This document shows, in pieces, positions 9,083 to 17,060 of a stretch of DNA of 64,000 nt. Both the position numbers and the translations under genes were made by a program. Source of the DNA: Pseudomonas mohnii (lineage in GTDB: Bacteria; Pseudomonadota; Gammaproteobacteria; Pseudomonadales; Pseudomonadaceae). Position 1 is the stretch's first letter, and every line of letters begins with the position of its first letter. The stretch covers positions 5,831,501 through 5,895,500 of the forward strand of contig NZ_FNRV01000001.1 of NCBI RefSeq assembly GCF_900105115.1. Reading direction: 5' to 3'. The notes beneath the pieces were generated by a model. The model saw nothing but the letters and a program-made list of their open reading frames with translations, did no database searches and was not told the DNA's origin.

Positions 9083-9097
9083 GCACAGGGCGTGCCA
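9083..9097 (-). promoter_or_regulatory. Sigma-54 (RpoN) promoter for the N-demethylase operon
   Basis: Read on the minus strand, the sequence is TGGCACG-CCCT-GTGCT. The consensus is TGGCACG-N4-TTGCW, so there is one mismatch in the -12 box and an exact -24 box and spacing. The predicted start is near 9072, about 75 nt before the dmmA-like ATG. A sigma-54 activator gene sits just upstream, which supports the call. The 9100-9265 segment upstream would hold its enhancer site, but I could not pick a convincing one. Confidence 0.8.
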
Positions 9098-9265
9098 GAT
9101 ATTCAAGTTATTGAAATTAAAGGGTTTTATTGTTTATTGAGGATGGCTTGGGGGTAAAAACAACGATGGGTGTAGGCATTTTTGCAGCATTCAGGCGGGA
9201 AGCCACATCACCCCTGTAGGCGCGAGCGTGCCCCCACAGGGTTGTGTGTTGAGGGAATCAAGACA

Positions 9266-10690
9266 TCAGTCACGCTGCAATTTGCGAATCAACGTACCGA
9301 TGTCGATGCCCAGATGCTGCGCCGCCTTGCGTTTGCTGCCGCACAGTTCCACCGCCTCGAGGATGACCTGGCGTTCGAACTGCTGGACCTGAAGTTTGAG
9401 GTTCTGCTCGGCGCTCTGATCGGTGGCGCCCTGAACGACGGAGGGTTTCAGTCGTTGCGCTTGCAGCAGCTCCGCGGGCAAATGATGCTCTTGCGCCTCG
9501 TCGTCGGCGAGAACCGCCAGGCGTTCGAAGATGTTGACCAGTTCACGAATATTGCCCGGGAAGTCATAGCTCATCAGCCGCTTGCGGCAACCGGCCGACA
9601 GGCTCAGGGAAGGCTCTCGATCACCGTTGATGCGGCTGAGCAGGATGTCGATGAGAAACGGCAGGTCATCGCGATGCTGGCGCAGTGGCGGGATTTCCAC
9701 CGGCAGCACGGCCAGGCGATAGTAAAGATCGGCACGAAATTCACCGGTGCTCACCAGGTGGCGCAGATCCTTGTTGGTGGCCGCGATCACTTGCACTTGC
9801 ACGGTTTTGCTCAGGGGCGAGCCGACCGATTGAATGGTGCTGTCTTCGAGAAACTTCAGCAACTTGGCCTGTACATGCAAGGGGATCTCGCCGATCTCAT
9901 CGAGGAACAGCGTCCCCCCGGAGGCCGCCTCGATGTAGCCTTGCTTGCCGCCCTGCAGCGCACCGGTAAAAGCGCCACGCTCGTAGCCGAACATCTCCGA
10001 CTCGAACAGGCTCTCGGGAATGCTCCCGCAGTTGACATGAATGAACGGTCGATCACCCCAGCCGGCCGCACGGTGAATGTGTCGGGCAATGGCTGTCTTG
10101 CCGACGCCGGGCTCGCCCAGGAGCAACAGTCGTGCGCGCCGGCGGAACGCGCGCACGCCGGTGTCGGCGATGCTCGACAGTTGAGGCGAGAGGTGCAGGG
10201 CGTTGTCCTGCGGGTCGCGCAGGCCTTGCGGTTCCGCCGGTCGATTGCCGAGTGATGCCCGCCGTTGCGGCTGGCTGCCGTCGAAGTCTTTCTGGGTCAG
10301 CATCCGGAACGGTTTTTCGTAGGCCCCGGTGGGGATGGCATGGGTGCTGCTGAGCAGCACCCGACCTTCCCGGGAACGGGTCAGGGCGCTGTTGCCTCCG
10401 CGATTGAGCGCGGCCAGCAAGTCGTCGTAATTCAGGGCCGAGCGCTGGAAGAAATCGCGCTCGGACAACCCGATGGCTTGCTGTTTCGACAACCGGTTGA
10501 CCCGCTCGGCGGCGAGGTTGAGAAAGCGCACCCGACCTTCGCCGTCAGTGACGATCAGTGCTTCGCTGAAGCTGTCGAGCAAGGCGTGCAGTGCCGGGGT
10601 TTCCAGCAAGGCACCCAGCACTTCACTGCTGGCATTGACCGAAGATCGCATGCCCATCTGCAACGAGGGCGGCAGGTTCGAGTCGTTCAT
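9266..10690 (-). CDS. Sigma-54-dependent activator (PAS-AAA+-Fis HTH)
   Basis: A 474-aa bacterial enhancer-binding protein. The N-terminal PAS-like sensor (residues ~35-130, EALIVTDGEGRVRFLNLAAERV) is followed by the AAA+ domain. That domain has Walker A GEPGVGKT, the sigma-54 contact loop GAFTGA, Walker B GGTLFLDEIGEIP and FRADLYYRLAVLPVEIPPLR. The C-terminal Fis-type helix-turn-helix is SKRKAAQHLGIDIGTLIRKL. The ATG at 10690 overlaps the upstream PAS gene stop (ATGA) and was preferred over an in-frame start at 10747 inside that gene. It is transcribed towards the N-demethylase operon and very probably activates the sigma-54 promoter at 9083-9097. The signal sensed is unknown. Confidence 0.9.
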   Translation of the reverse strand: MNDSNLPPSLQMGMRSSVNASSEVLGALLETPALHALLDSFSEALIVTDGEGRVRFLNLAAERVNRLSKQQAIGLSERDFFQRSALNYDDLLAALNRGGNSALTRSREGRVLLSSTHAIPTGAYEKPFRMLTQKDFDGSQPQRRASLGNRPAEPQGLRDPQDNALHLSPQLSSIADTGVRAFRRRARLLLLGEPGVGKTAIARHIHRAAGWGDRPFIHVNCGSIPESLFESEMFGYERGAFTGALQGGKQGYIEAASGGTLFLDEIGEIPLHVQAKLLKFLEDSTIQSVGSPLSKTVQVQVIAATNKDLRHLVSTGEFRADLYYRLAVLPVEIPPLRQHRDDLPFLIDILLSRINGDREPSLSLSAGCRKRLMSYDFPGNIRELVNIFERLAVLADDEAQEHHLPAELLQAQRLKPSVVQGATDQSAEQNLKLQVQQFERQVILEAVELCGSKRKAAQHLGIDIGTLIRKLQRD

Positions 10691-11814
10691 GGGTGCAAAT
10701 CCTGGACGCGACGCCCCTGGCATTCGCGAAACACCGCCACCCGCCACGCCACGCCCTCACGGACCAGGATGCGCGAGCAGTGCACATTGAAATTCCGGTC
10801 GCGCCCATGCAAATCAGGTAGCGGCAGGCTGTGCCAGGTGCGTTCGGGCAAGGCCATGTCCAGCAGCAACTGTGCGATCCCGGCGCCATGAGTGATGCCG
10901 AACGTGTCTTCGAACGCCGCATTGCGCCATTGCGGCTGCAGGTGTTCATCGATCACCAACACGGCGTCGGGCACGGCATCGAACACCCGGCGCAACGCTT
11001 CGATGCGCTGCTCGGCGTCGTGCTGCATGCGCAATTCCTGGCTGACGTCGCGAATGCTGCCCCACATCCGCAGCAGTTGCCCGTTGATGATGGTTGCCCG
11101 CACATCGTTTTCGACGTAGGCCGGCGAGCCATCGTGGCGACGGTCCACCGAGAGGGCGCAGTCGACGCTGAACCCGGCCTCGATCAAACGCCGCACGAAT
11201 GCTTCGTTGGCCGGGCTGCGCGGCCAGTACAGGCGGACGGGCTGCTGATTGAAATCGACATCCGACGGCATCTCGTAGACATCGGCCATGGCGCGGTTGC
11301 ACAAGCGCCAGTGGGAGTCGTTTTCAAAGACCTGGCGGACAATTTCGTCCGGGGTATTGTTGATGTTCACCGCTTCGGCGAATTCGATGCACCAGTACGC
11401 CACCTTTGCGCTCTGCAGCATCTGGCTCATTACTTCGTTGGCGTTGTGCATTTCCCGCAGCCGGTGGCCCAGCGATCCGAGGGGGATTTTCACCAGGTGC
11501 AGGCGCGCAGGTTGCACGGTCCGCCATTCCAGCAGGCCACTGGCGATCACATGCAGCAGGCCGCCATTGTGGCGAATCAAGGTGAGCTCCAGGCTCGGGA
11601 TGAGTTCGTCGGCAGGCGGGTTGGCGAACAGCGACTGCAAGGCACGCACCGACTCGACGCTGAAAATGCGTTCGATCGGTTGCGCCAGCAGTTCCTCCAG
11701 CGCATAGCCCAATTGATCGCTCAGGCTGGCGGACAGGTTGAGCAGTTGCCCGTCGGCGCTGACGGTGCTTGCGAGGGGCTGGGCTTTCTTGGCCAGCAAA
11801 TTCAGGATATCCAT
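10687..11814 (-). CDS. PAS-domain sensory protein coupled to the sigma-54 activator
   Basis: A soluble protein of 375 aa from the ATG at 11814 (MDILNLLAKKAQPLASTVSA). Another in-frame start at 11901 would add 29 residues of unlikely composition. It has an N-terminal PAS (LLNLSASLSDQLGYALEELL), a central region with WRLCNRAMADVYEMPSDVD, a PAC-like MWGSIRDVSQELR, and a C-terminal PAS (DAVPDAVLVIDEHLQPQWRNAAFED). There is no histidine kinase, GGDEF or HTH output. It shares an ATGA overlap with the downstream activator gene, so it probably signals to that activator by direct contact. A separate sensor of this kind for an enhancer-binding protein is unusual. Confidence 0.75.
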   Translation of the reverse strand: MDILNLLAKKAQPLASTVSADGQLLNLSASLSDQLGYALEELLAQPIERIFSVESVRALQSLFANPPADELIPSLELTLIRHNGGLLHVIASGLLEWRTVQPARLHLVKIPLGSLGHRLREMHNANEVMSQMLQSAKVAYWCIEFAEAVNINNTPDEIVRQVFENDSHWRLCNRAMADVYEMPSDVDFNQQPVRLYWPRSPANEAFVRRLIEAGFSVDCALSVDRRHDGSPAYVENDVRATIINGQLLRMWGSIRDVSQELRMQHDAEQRIEALRRVFDAVPDAVLVIDEHLQPQWRNAAFEDTFGITHGAGIAQLLLDMALPERTWHSLPLPDLHGRDRNFNVHCSRILVREGVAWRVAVFRECQGRRVQDLHP

Positions 11815-12339
11815 TGATGGATCAGCTCGATATTGGCGTTTGAGTGTTTGGATACGGCACATTGCATGCCAATCGAAACGCTTATAAACATTGACGTTCA
11901 CGAAGGCCTGTCTGGCTGAGCGCTGTGATAATGCAGCAGTTCATGCATATTTACAGCACTTTGCCGGGCCGGACACGCTATCCGATGAATGACCCTGTCG
12001 AGGCTGATCGCTGGAGCGGTGAGGGCGATAGCATTTTTCCCTCCAGCCAGGTGTTTCCCAGGATGAAATCGGTCTAAAAACGGCCACCCATTCCCTGAGT
12101 GCTTTGCTAATCTGAAGTTGTAGGTGAAAACGCAGACTGATGCGCAAGCGGATAGCGAGGAGGCGTGGGGCGCGCTCCGAAGGGTACACGGTTAGAAAGA
12201 TCTCCGCGCTGAGATCCAGCCCTTATGCCGTGTGAAGCAGGACAGTGTTTAGTTGCATCATGGTTACATGACTGTTCTGTGGGAGGCCTGATAAACCTTG
12301 TAAGCCAGAGACCAGCGCTGGCCACCTACTTAACCTTCG
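11815..12339. other. Gene-free stretch with a possible structured transcript
   Basis: I see no convincing coding frame here. The right half, about 12190-12340, is rich in short complementary segments: GGACAGT at about 12240 against ACTGTTC at about 12272, and CCAGCGCTGG at about 12311-12320. It runs directly into a strong rightward terminator at 12340-12363, which fits a small RNA or a 3' end of roughly 150-200 nt. No promoter was identified with confidence. Confidence 0.35.
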
Positions 12340-12363
12340 AAGCCCGCCTTGAGCGGGCTTTTT
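12340..12363 (+). terminator. Rho-independent terminator
   Basis: AAGCCCGC, loop CTTGA, GCGGGCTT, running into TTTTT: an 8-bp GC-rich stem with a T tract on the plus strand. No annotated rightward gene precedes it, so it probably ends a non-coding transcript. Confidence 0.85.
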
Positions 12364-12400
12364 AATGCCGTTCACGCAATCCTGCAGAAGCCAGGCACAG

Positions 12401-13014
12401 GTAACGCAATACCTGTAGGAGCGAGCCTGCTCGCGATGGACTCCAATACGCCGCGTTTAACCAGGCCACACGCGTCATCGTTAACGACCCTCGCCAGCAG
12501 GCTGGCTCCTACAGAGGGATGTAACGCCATACCTGTAGGAGCGAGCCTGCTCGCGATGGACTCAAATACACCGCGTTTAACCAGGCCACACGCGTCATCG
12601 TTGACGACCCTCGCCAGCAGGCTGGCTCCTACAGAGGGATGTAACGCAATACCTGTAGGAGCGAGCCTGCTCGCGATGGACTCAAATACGCCGCGTTTAA
12701 CCAGGCCACACGCGTCATCGTTAACGACCCTCGCCAGCAGGCTGGCTCCTACAGAGCGATGTAACGCAATACCTGTGGGAGCGAGCCTGCTCGCGATGGA
12801 CTCAAATACACCGAGTTTAACCAGGCCACACGCGTCATCGTTGACGACCCTCGCCAGCAGGCTGGCGCCTACAGAGGGATGTACCCAGGCATAGGTAACA
12901 ATACCTGTAGGAGCGAGCCTGCTCGCGATGGACTCAAACACGCCGCGTTTAACCAGGCCACACGCATCATCGTTAACGACCATCGCTGGCAGGCCGGCTC
13001 CTACAGAGCGATGT
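12401..13014. repeat. Tandem array of five 120-bp REPIN units
   Basis: Four near-identical units start at 12401, 12521, 12641 and 12761 with an exact 120-bp period. A fifth, more divergent unit occupies 12895-13014 after a 14-bp spacer. Each unit holds an inverted REP pair: GTAGGAGCGAGCCTGCTCGC on the left and its partner GCCAGCAGGCTGGCTCCTAC on the right, flanking a conserved centre with CGCGTTTAACCAGGCC. Differences between units are single substitutions, e.g. the 12761 unit begins GTGGGAGC. Because 120 is divisible by three, false open frames run through the array on both strands. Arrays this long probably arise by recombination between copies. Confidence 0.95.
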
Positions 13015-13103
13015 ACCCCAGGCATAGGTAACGCAATTCGACTGGCAGGGCTCACCGGCTGTGCTAGCGTCTTGAGGTCAACCCTCATTCGCGAGCTCCC
13101 TCC

Positions 13104-13976
13104 ATGGACGAGACTATCGTTAATGTCACCACTGCCAAGTTCAACGCCCTCATCGCCATCGTCCAGGCCTACGGGGCCGCTTTCGCGATCAAGATTCTCA
13201 CCGCCATCGCGTTCTGGATCGTCGGGCGCTGGCTGATCGGCTTTGCCGTCCATATGGTGCAAAAGGCCCTGGGCAAGCAGAAGGTCGACCCGACGGTGTT
13301 GCGCTATGTGGGCTCGGCGATCACGGTGACGCTGAACATCATCCTGGTGATCGGCATCCTCGGTTACCTCGGCATGCAGACCACCACCTTCGCCGCGTTG
13401 CTCGCCGCAGTCGGCCTGGCAATCGGCATGGCCTGGTCGGGGTTGCTGGCCAACCTGGCGGCCGGTGCCTTCATCATTGTCCTGCGGCCGTTCAAGGTGG
13501 GCGATTTCATCTGCGCCGGCGGGGTAACAGGCACGGTCACCGAGATCGGACTGTTCGCCACGGCGATCAACACCCCGGACAACGTGCTGACCCTGGTGGG
13601 CAACAACAAGATCTTCAGCGACAACATCCAGAATTTCACCCACAATCCCTTCCGCCGTGTTGAACTCAAGGCACAGCTGTCCGGCGCCGCCGACTGGAAG
13701 GCAGCGGCGGCCTTGCTCAAGCAGAAAATCGCGTCCATTCCCAACGTGCTCGCCGAGCCGGCGGTGGATGTGGAGATTCTGGAGTTCAATCTGGTAGGGC
13801 CCGTGTTGGCGGTGCGTCCTTATTGCCACAACGAAAACTACTGGCAGGTGTATTTCGACACCAATCGCACCATCAAGGATGCCCTCGGCGAGGCGGGCTT
13901 CCCGGCACCGATACCGGCGCAAACGGTGATTTTCCAGCAGGGCGCTACCTTACCCGGAGCGCTGACCAAGGAATGA
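13104..13976 (+). CDS. mscS: Small-conductance mechanosensitive channel, MscS family
   Basis: A 290-aa protein close to E. coli MscS in length (286 aa). Three N-terminal membrane segments lie at about residues 20-50, 65-90 and 95-125. The pore-lining third helix reads AALLAAVGLAIGMAWSGLLANLAAGAFI, rich in Gly/Ala as in MscS. The beta domain follows with RPFKVGDFICAGGVTGTVTEIGLF and NTPDNVLTLVGNNKIFSDNI. It opens under membrane tension and releases solutes during osmotic down-shock. The start ATG gives MDETIVNVTTAKFN, and no strong Shine-Dalgarno is visible. It stands alone after the REPIN array. Confidence 0.93.
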   Translation: MDETIVNVTTAKFNALIAIVQAYGAAFAIKILTAIAFWIVGRWLIGFAVHMVQKALGKQKVDPTVLRYVGSAITVTLNIILVIGILGYLGMQTTTFAALLAAVGLAIGMAWSGLLANLAAGAFIIVLRPFKVGDFICAGGVTGTVTEIGLFATAINTPDNVLTLVGNNKIFSDNIQNFTHNPFRRVELKAQLSGAADWKAAAALLKQKIASIPNVLAEPAVDVEILEFNLVGPVLAVRPYCHNENYWQVYFDTNRTIKDALGEAGFPAPIPAQTVIFQQGATLPGALTKE

Positions 13977-14044
13977 CGGCGTCAGTTCGATTGCGGTCAT
14001 GGGTACCGGGTCGCAATCGACTTCATGCGGAGCAGGATCAATAA

Positions 14045-16870
14045 ATGCAGGATGTTCGCCCCAACCCAATGCTGACCCTGGAATATTGTGTCGAACGTCC
14101 GATATTCATGGATTTCTTGCAGTACGCGAACCGTACACCCGATGCAACCGCTGTCATTTCCCACGATGCATCGTGCAGTTATCGTCAACTTGAGCGCATA
14201 AGCCGGGGCATTGCCGGCTTTCTGATCGAAAAAGGCGCCCGCGAGTCAGACCGGGTGGTCATCATTTCCAATCGCTGCGCGGGCCTGGTCTACGCCATGC
14301 TCGGCGCCTCGCGGGCCGGGTTGACGTTCAGCGTCGCCGACATGGCCTATCCCGCTGCGCGCATCGACCAGATCATACGCATCCTGCAGCCCTCGTTTGT
14401 GTTGCTTTGCGGCGGGGCGACCTTCGATCCCGGGCCTGTACAACCGGGGCAGGGCACTGCTCATCCGCAGGTGGTGCAGATTCCCGAATCGCCTGACGAA
14501 TCCCTGCAAGCGTTTGCCATTGCTCCAGATGATTTGCCGGAAGTCGACCCGGCTCATCCGGCCTACATCACCTTCACATCGGGCAGTACCGGTGAACCGA
14601 AGGGGATTGTCACCCACCATGCGCCGCTGGTTCATTTCATCGAGTGGCATGCCCGGCATCATTCGCTATCGGAAAACGATTGCTTTTCCCTGTTGTCCGG
14701 ACTGGGTCATGACCCTGTCTACAGGGACGTCTTCACGCCGCTGTCCATCGGCGCGAAAGTGGTCATTCCGGCGCAGTCGCTGGTTATCGATCCATCGGCC
14801 CTGGCCACATGGCTGCATGAACATGCCATTTCGGTCATTCACTTGACGCCGCCCCTGGGCAAGCTCATTGAAGCGGGCGCAAAGATCAATGGAACCCGAT
14901 TCAACGATTTGCGCTACCTGTTTTGGGGTGGCGACGCCCTGAGCGATACCTTGTACGAACAGATGCGCGTCATTGCACCCGATGCAAAGAGCGTGAACTT
15001 CTACGGTACGACGGAAACGCCACAGGCCATGGCGTTTCACCCGCTCGATCCCACCGCCGACAATTCGCGGATACCGCTGGGCAAAGGCATAGACGGGGCA
15101 CAACTGCTGGTCGTGAATGACGCCAGTCAGTTGGCCGGCATTGGAGAAGTGGGGGAAATCCTGATTCGCAGCCCCTATCTGTCATTGGGTTACTGGGGTG
15201 ACGCGGCGAAGACCCGGGATAGTTTTGTGGTCAATCCCTTTACCCGTGTCCCGGATGACATTTGCTACAAGACCGGCGACCTCGGCACCTACCTTCCGGA
15301 TGGCAGTGTCATGTTTCTGGGGCGGGGTGACAGTCAGGTCAAGATTCGCGGGCACCGAATCGAACTGACTGAAATCGAAGGCGCCATTTCGCGCCATCCT
15401 CGAATCAAGCAGTGCGTTGTGCTGGCGGCGAATGACCGTTCCAGCGTGAGGCTGGTGGCCTATTGCGTTTCAACCCAGCCTGTTTCGTCGGTTCAATTGC
15501 GCGAGCATGTCAGCAAGGCACTTCCCGACTACATGGTGCCGGCGTTGTTCGTGTTTCTGGACGCCATTCCACTGACGCCCAATGGCAAGATCGATAAGCG
15601 GGCGCTGACTGCGGCGGGCGCTTCGACGCAAGCGGCGTCCCCGGGCTCGGACCAGAATCTGTCGCCGATCGGGCTCAAGCTGGCGGACGCCTGGTCTGCA
15701 ATCCTCGACGTCCCGCATATCGACGCCAACCTGTCGTTCGTCGAGCTGGGCGGCGATTCGCTGTCGTTCGTCCAGGCGTCAATGGTCCTTGAGCGGTTGA
15801 TCGGGCATTTGCCCGAACGATGGGAAATGCTGCCGGTCCGTGATCTGGGTGAGTTGGCCAATACCGCCAAACCCTCGCGGCTGGCCGTTCGGGCAATGGA
15901 AGTTCCCGTGTTGCTGCGGGTCATGTCCATCGTGATGATCGTTGTCGGGCATTTTCAACTGTTTAAGGATTGGGCGTTCTTCGGCGAAACGGCGGTGTTG
16001 TTCGTCGTGTCCGGTCTCAGCCTGGCGAGGTTTCAATTTCAAGCCATCAATGAACGCGGTAACGCCAGTACGCTCGTCAAGTCCGTGGCCACTATCGCAG
16101 TGCCCACCGTCCTGTATACGTTGTTGACCCAGGTGCTTTTCGACAGATTTCACTGGCAGTCCGTCTTGATGATTTCCAACTGGTTTGCACCCAATGACAT
16201 CGGCTACTTCACCTATTGGTACGTTGAAGTGCTGTTGCAGATGATCGTGATTATCGGGCTAGTGTTGTCGTTCGAGCGCGTCAGGCAAATCATCCTTTCC
16301 AATCCGTTCCGTTATTTGCTCATGGCGTCCTGCCTGTTGGCGGTGGCTGATCTGTTGATCAGTCTGTATGTGTTTGACGCTTCAGCGCTGGATAACCGGG
16401 TGCCACAGCACTTCCTGGCGATCATGGTGCTCGGCATGGCCATTCACTATGCCGACTCCACCCGGCGCAAATGGATGGCCAGCGCGGTGGCGGTCATTGT
16501 GGTGGGCGGGCGAGATTTACTGGAGTTCTACGGGCATGGCTTGCCTGCGGTTGGCATGAGCGAATACATCGATGTGGCGGTGCCGGCGGTGCTCGCGGTG
16601 ATCTGGATCCGCTCGGTGCCCGTGCCAGGACTCATCGCGCGGGGGCTCGCCGCCATCGCGGCGTCAACGCTGTACATCTATCTGACGCACTTCCAGTTCC
16701 AGTCCGTGGCCCGTCGCCTCAATGACAGCCCTGTACTGGCCGTGGTGATCGCCATCGTCGGCGGGATCGTGGTCGGTTACGCCTGGAACAAGTTCGTGCG
16801 AATCGTGTTGATGCGCTTCAACGGCGCCGAGAAGAAGCGCCGTGCGCAAAAGATTGAACGGGTGGCCTGA
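14045..16870 (+). CDS. NRPS-like adenylation-carrier protein fused to membrane acyltransferase
   Basis: A 941-aa fusion. Residues ~15-500 are an adenylation domain with core motifs TFTSGSTGEPKGIVTHH, NFYGTTETPQ, YKTGDLGTYLPDG, LGRGDSQVKIRGHRIEL and PLTPNGKIDKRAL. Residues ~545-610 are a carrier protein with ELGGDSLSF, whose serine near 571 takes phosphopantetheine. From ~615 to 930 the protein becomes a polytopic acyltransferase-3-like domain starting LLRVMSIVMIVVGHFQLF, with about 9-10 hydrophobic segments. No condensation or thioesterase domain is present. The likely logic is that an amino (or other) acid is activated, loaded on the carrier, then transferred by the membrane domain to an acceptor, perhaps a lipid or glycan. 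AGGA lies 7 nt before the ATG. The substrate is unknown. Confidence 0.85.
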   Translation: MQDVRPNPMLTLEYCVERPIFMDFLQYANRTPDATAVISHDASCSYRQLERISRGIAGFLIEKGARESDRVVIISNRCAGLVYAMLGASRAGLTFSVADMAYPAARIDQIIRILQPSFVLLCGGATFDPGPVQPGQGTAHPQVVQIPESPDESLQAFAIAPDDLPEVDPAHPAYITFTSGSTGEPKGIVTHHAPLVHFIEWHARHHSLSENDCFSLLSGLGHDPVYRDVFTPLSIGAKVVIPAQSLVIDPSALATWLHEHAISVIHLTPPLGKLIEAGAKINGTRFNDLRYLFWGGDALSDTLYEQMRVIAPDAKSVNFYGTTETPQAMAFHPLDPTADNSRIPLGKGIDGAQLLVVNDASQLAGIGEVGEILIRSPYLSLGYWGDAAKTRDSFVVNPFTRVPDDICYKTGDLGTYLPDGSVMFLGRGDSQVKIRGHRIELTEIEGAISRHPRIKQCVVLAANDRSSVRLVAYCVSTQPVSSVQLREHVSKALPDYMVPALFVFLDAIPLTPNGKIDKRALTAAGASTQAASPGSDQNLSPIGLKLADAWSAILDVPHIDANLSFVELGGDSLSFVQASMVLERLIGHLPERWEMLPVRDLGELANTAKPSRLAVRAMEVPVLLRVMSIVMIVVGHFQLFKDWAFFGETAVLFVVSGLSLARFQFQAINERGNASTLVKSVATIAVPTVLYTLLTQVLFDRFHWQSVLMISNWFAPNDIGYFTYWYVEVLLQMIVIIGLVLSFERVRQIILSNPFRYLLMASCLLAVADLLISLYVFDASALDNRVPQHFLAIMVLGMAIHYADSTRRKWMASAVAVIVVGGRDLLEFYGHGLPAVGMSEYIDVAVPAVLAVIWIRSVPVPGLIARGLAAIAASTLYIYLTHFQFQSVARRLNDSPVLAVVIAIVGGIVVGYAWNKFVRIVLMRFNGAEKKRRAQKIERVA

Positions 16871-17060
16871 CGCCGATGTTTTCGTCAGGTCGCCACTTCA
16901 CGGCTATCCTGATTTCCATGTTCTTGATGCCGTTGCGCTTCGTTAACCGGAGTCAACTGTTGCCTGGATGATGGGTACCTTCTGGCAGGGAAGGGTCTTT
17001 CGGCGTTCCACAGGCTTTTCTGGATGAAAGGCGGTGGTTGCACGGATAAGTGTGGCAGCG
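16871..17060. other. Intergenic region, no gene seen
   Basis: This 190-bp stretch separates the fusion enzyme from the c-di-GMP gene. In-frame GTG codons at 17034 and later could extend the latter upstream. I see no clear promoter or terminator. Confidence 0.4.

Noticed and set aside
12401..13014. CRISPR array
   Set aside because: The period is 120 bp with no unique spacers; each unit contains inverted REP palindromes and there are no cas genes.
12349..13922. Long repetitive open frames on both strands over the REPIN array (181 aa rightward, 516 aa leftward)
   Set aside because: They result from the 120-bp period, which is a multiple of three, and the leftward one runs antisense through mscS. 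No ribosome site or family similarity.
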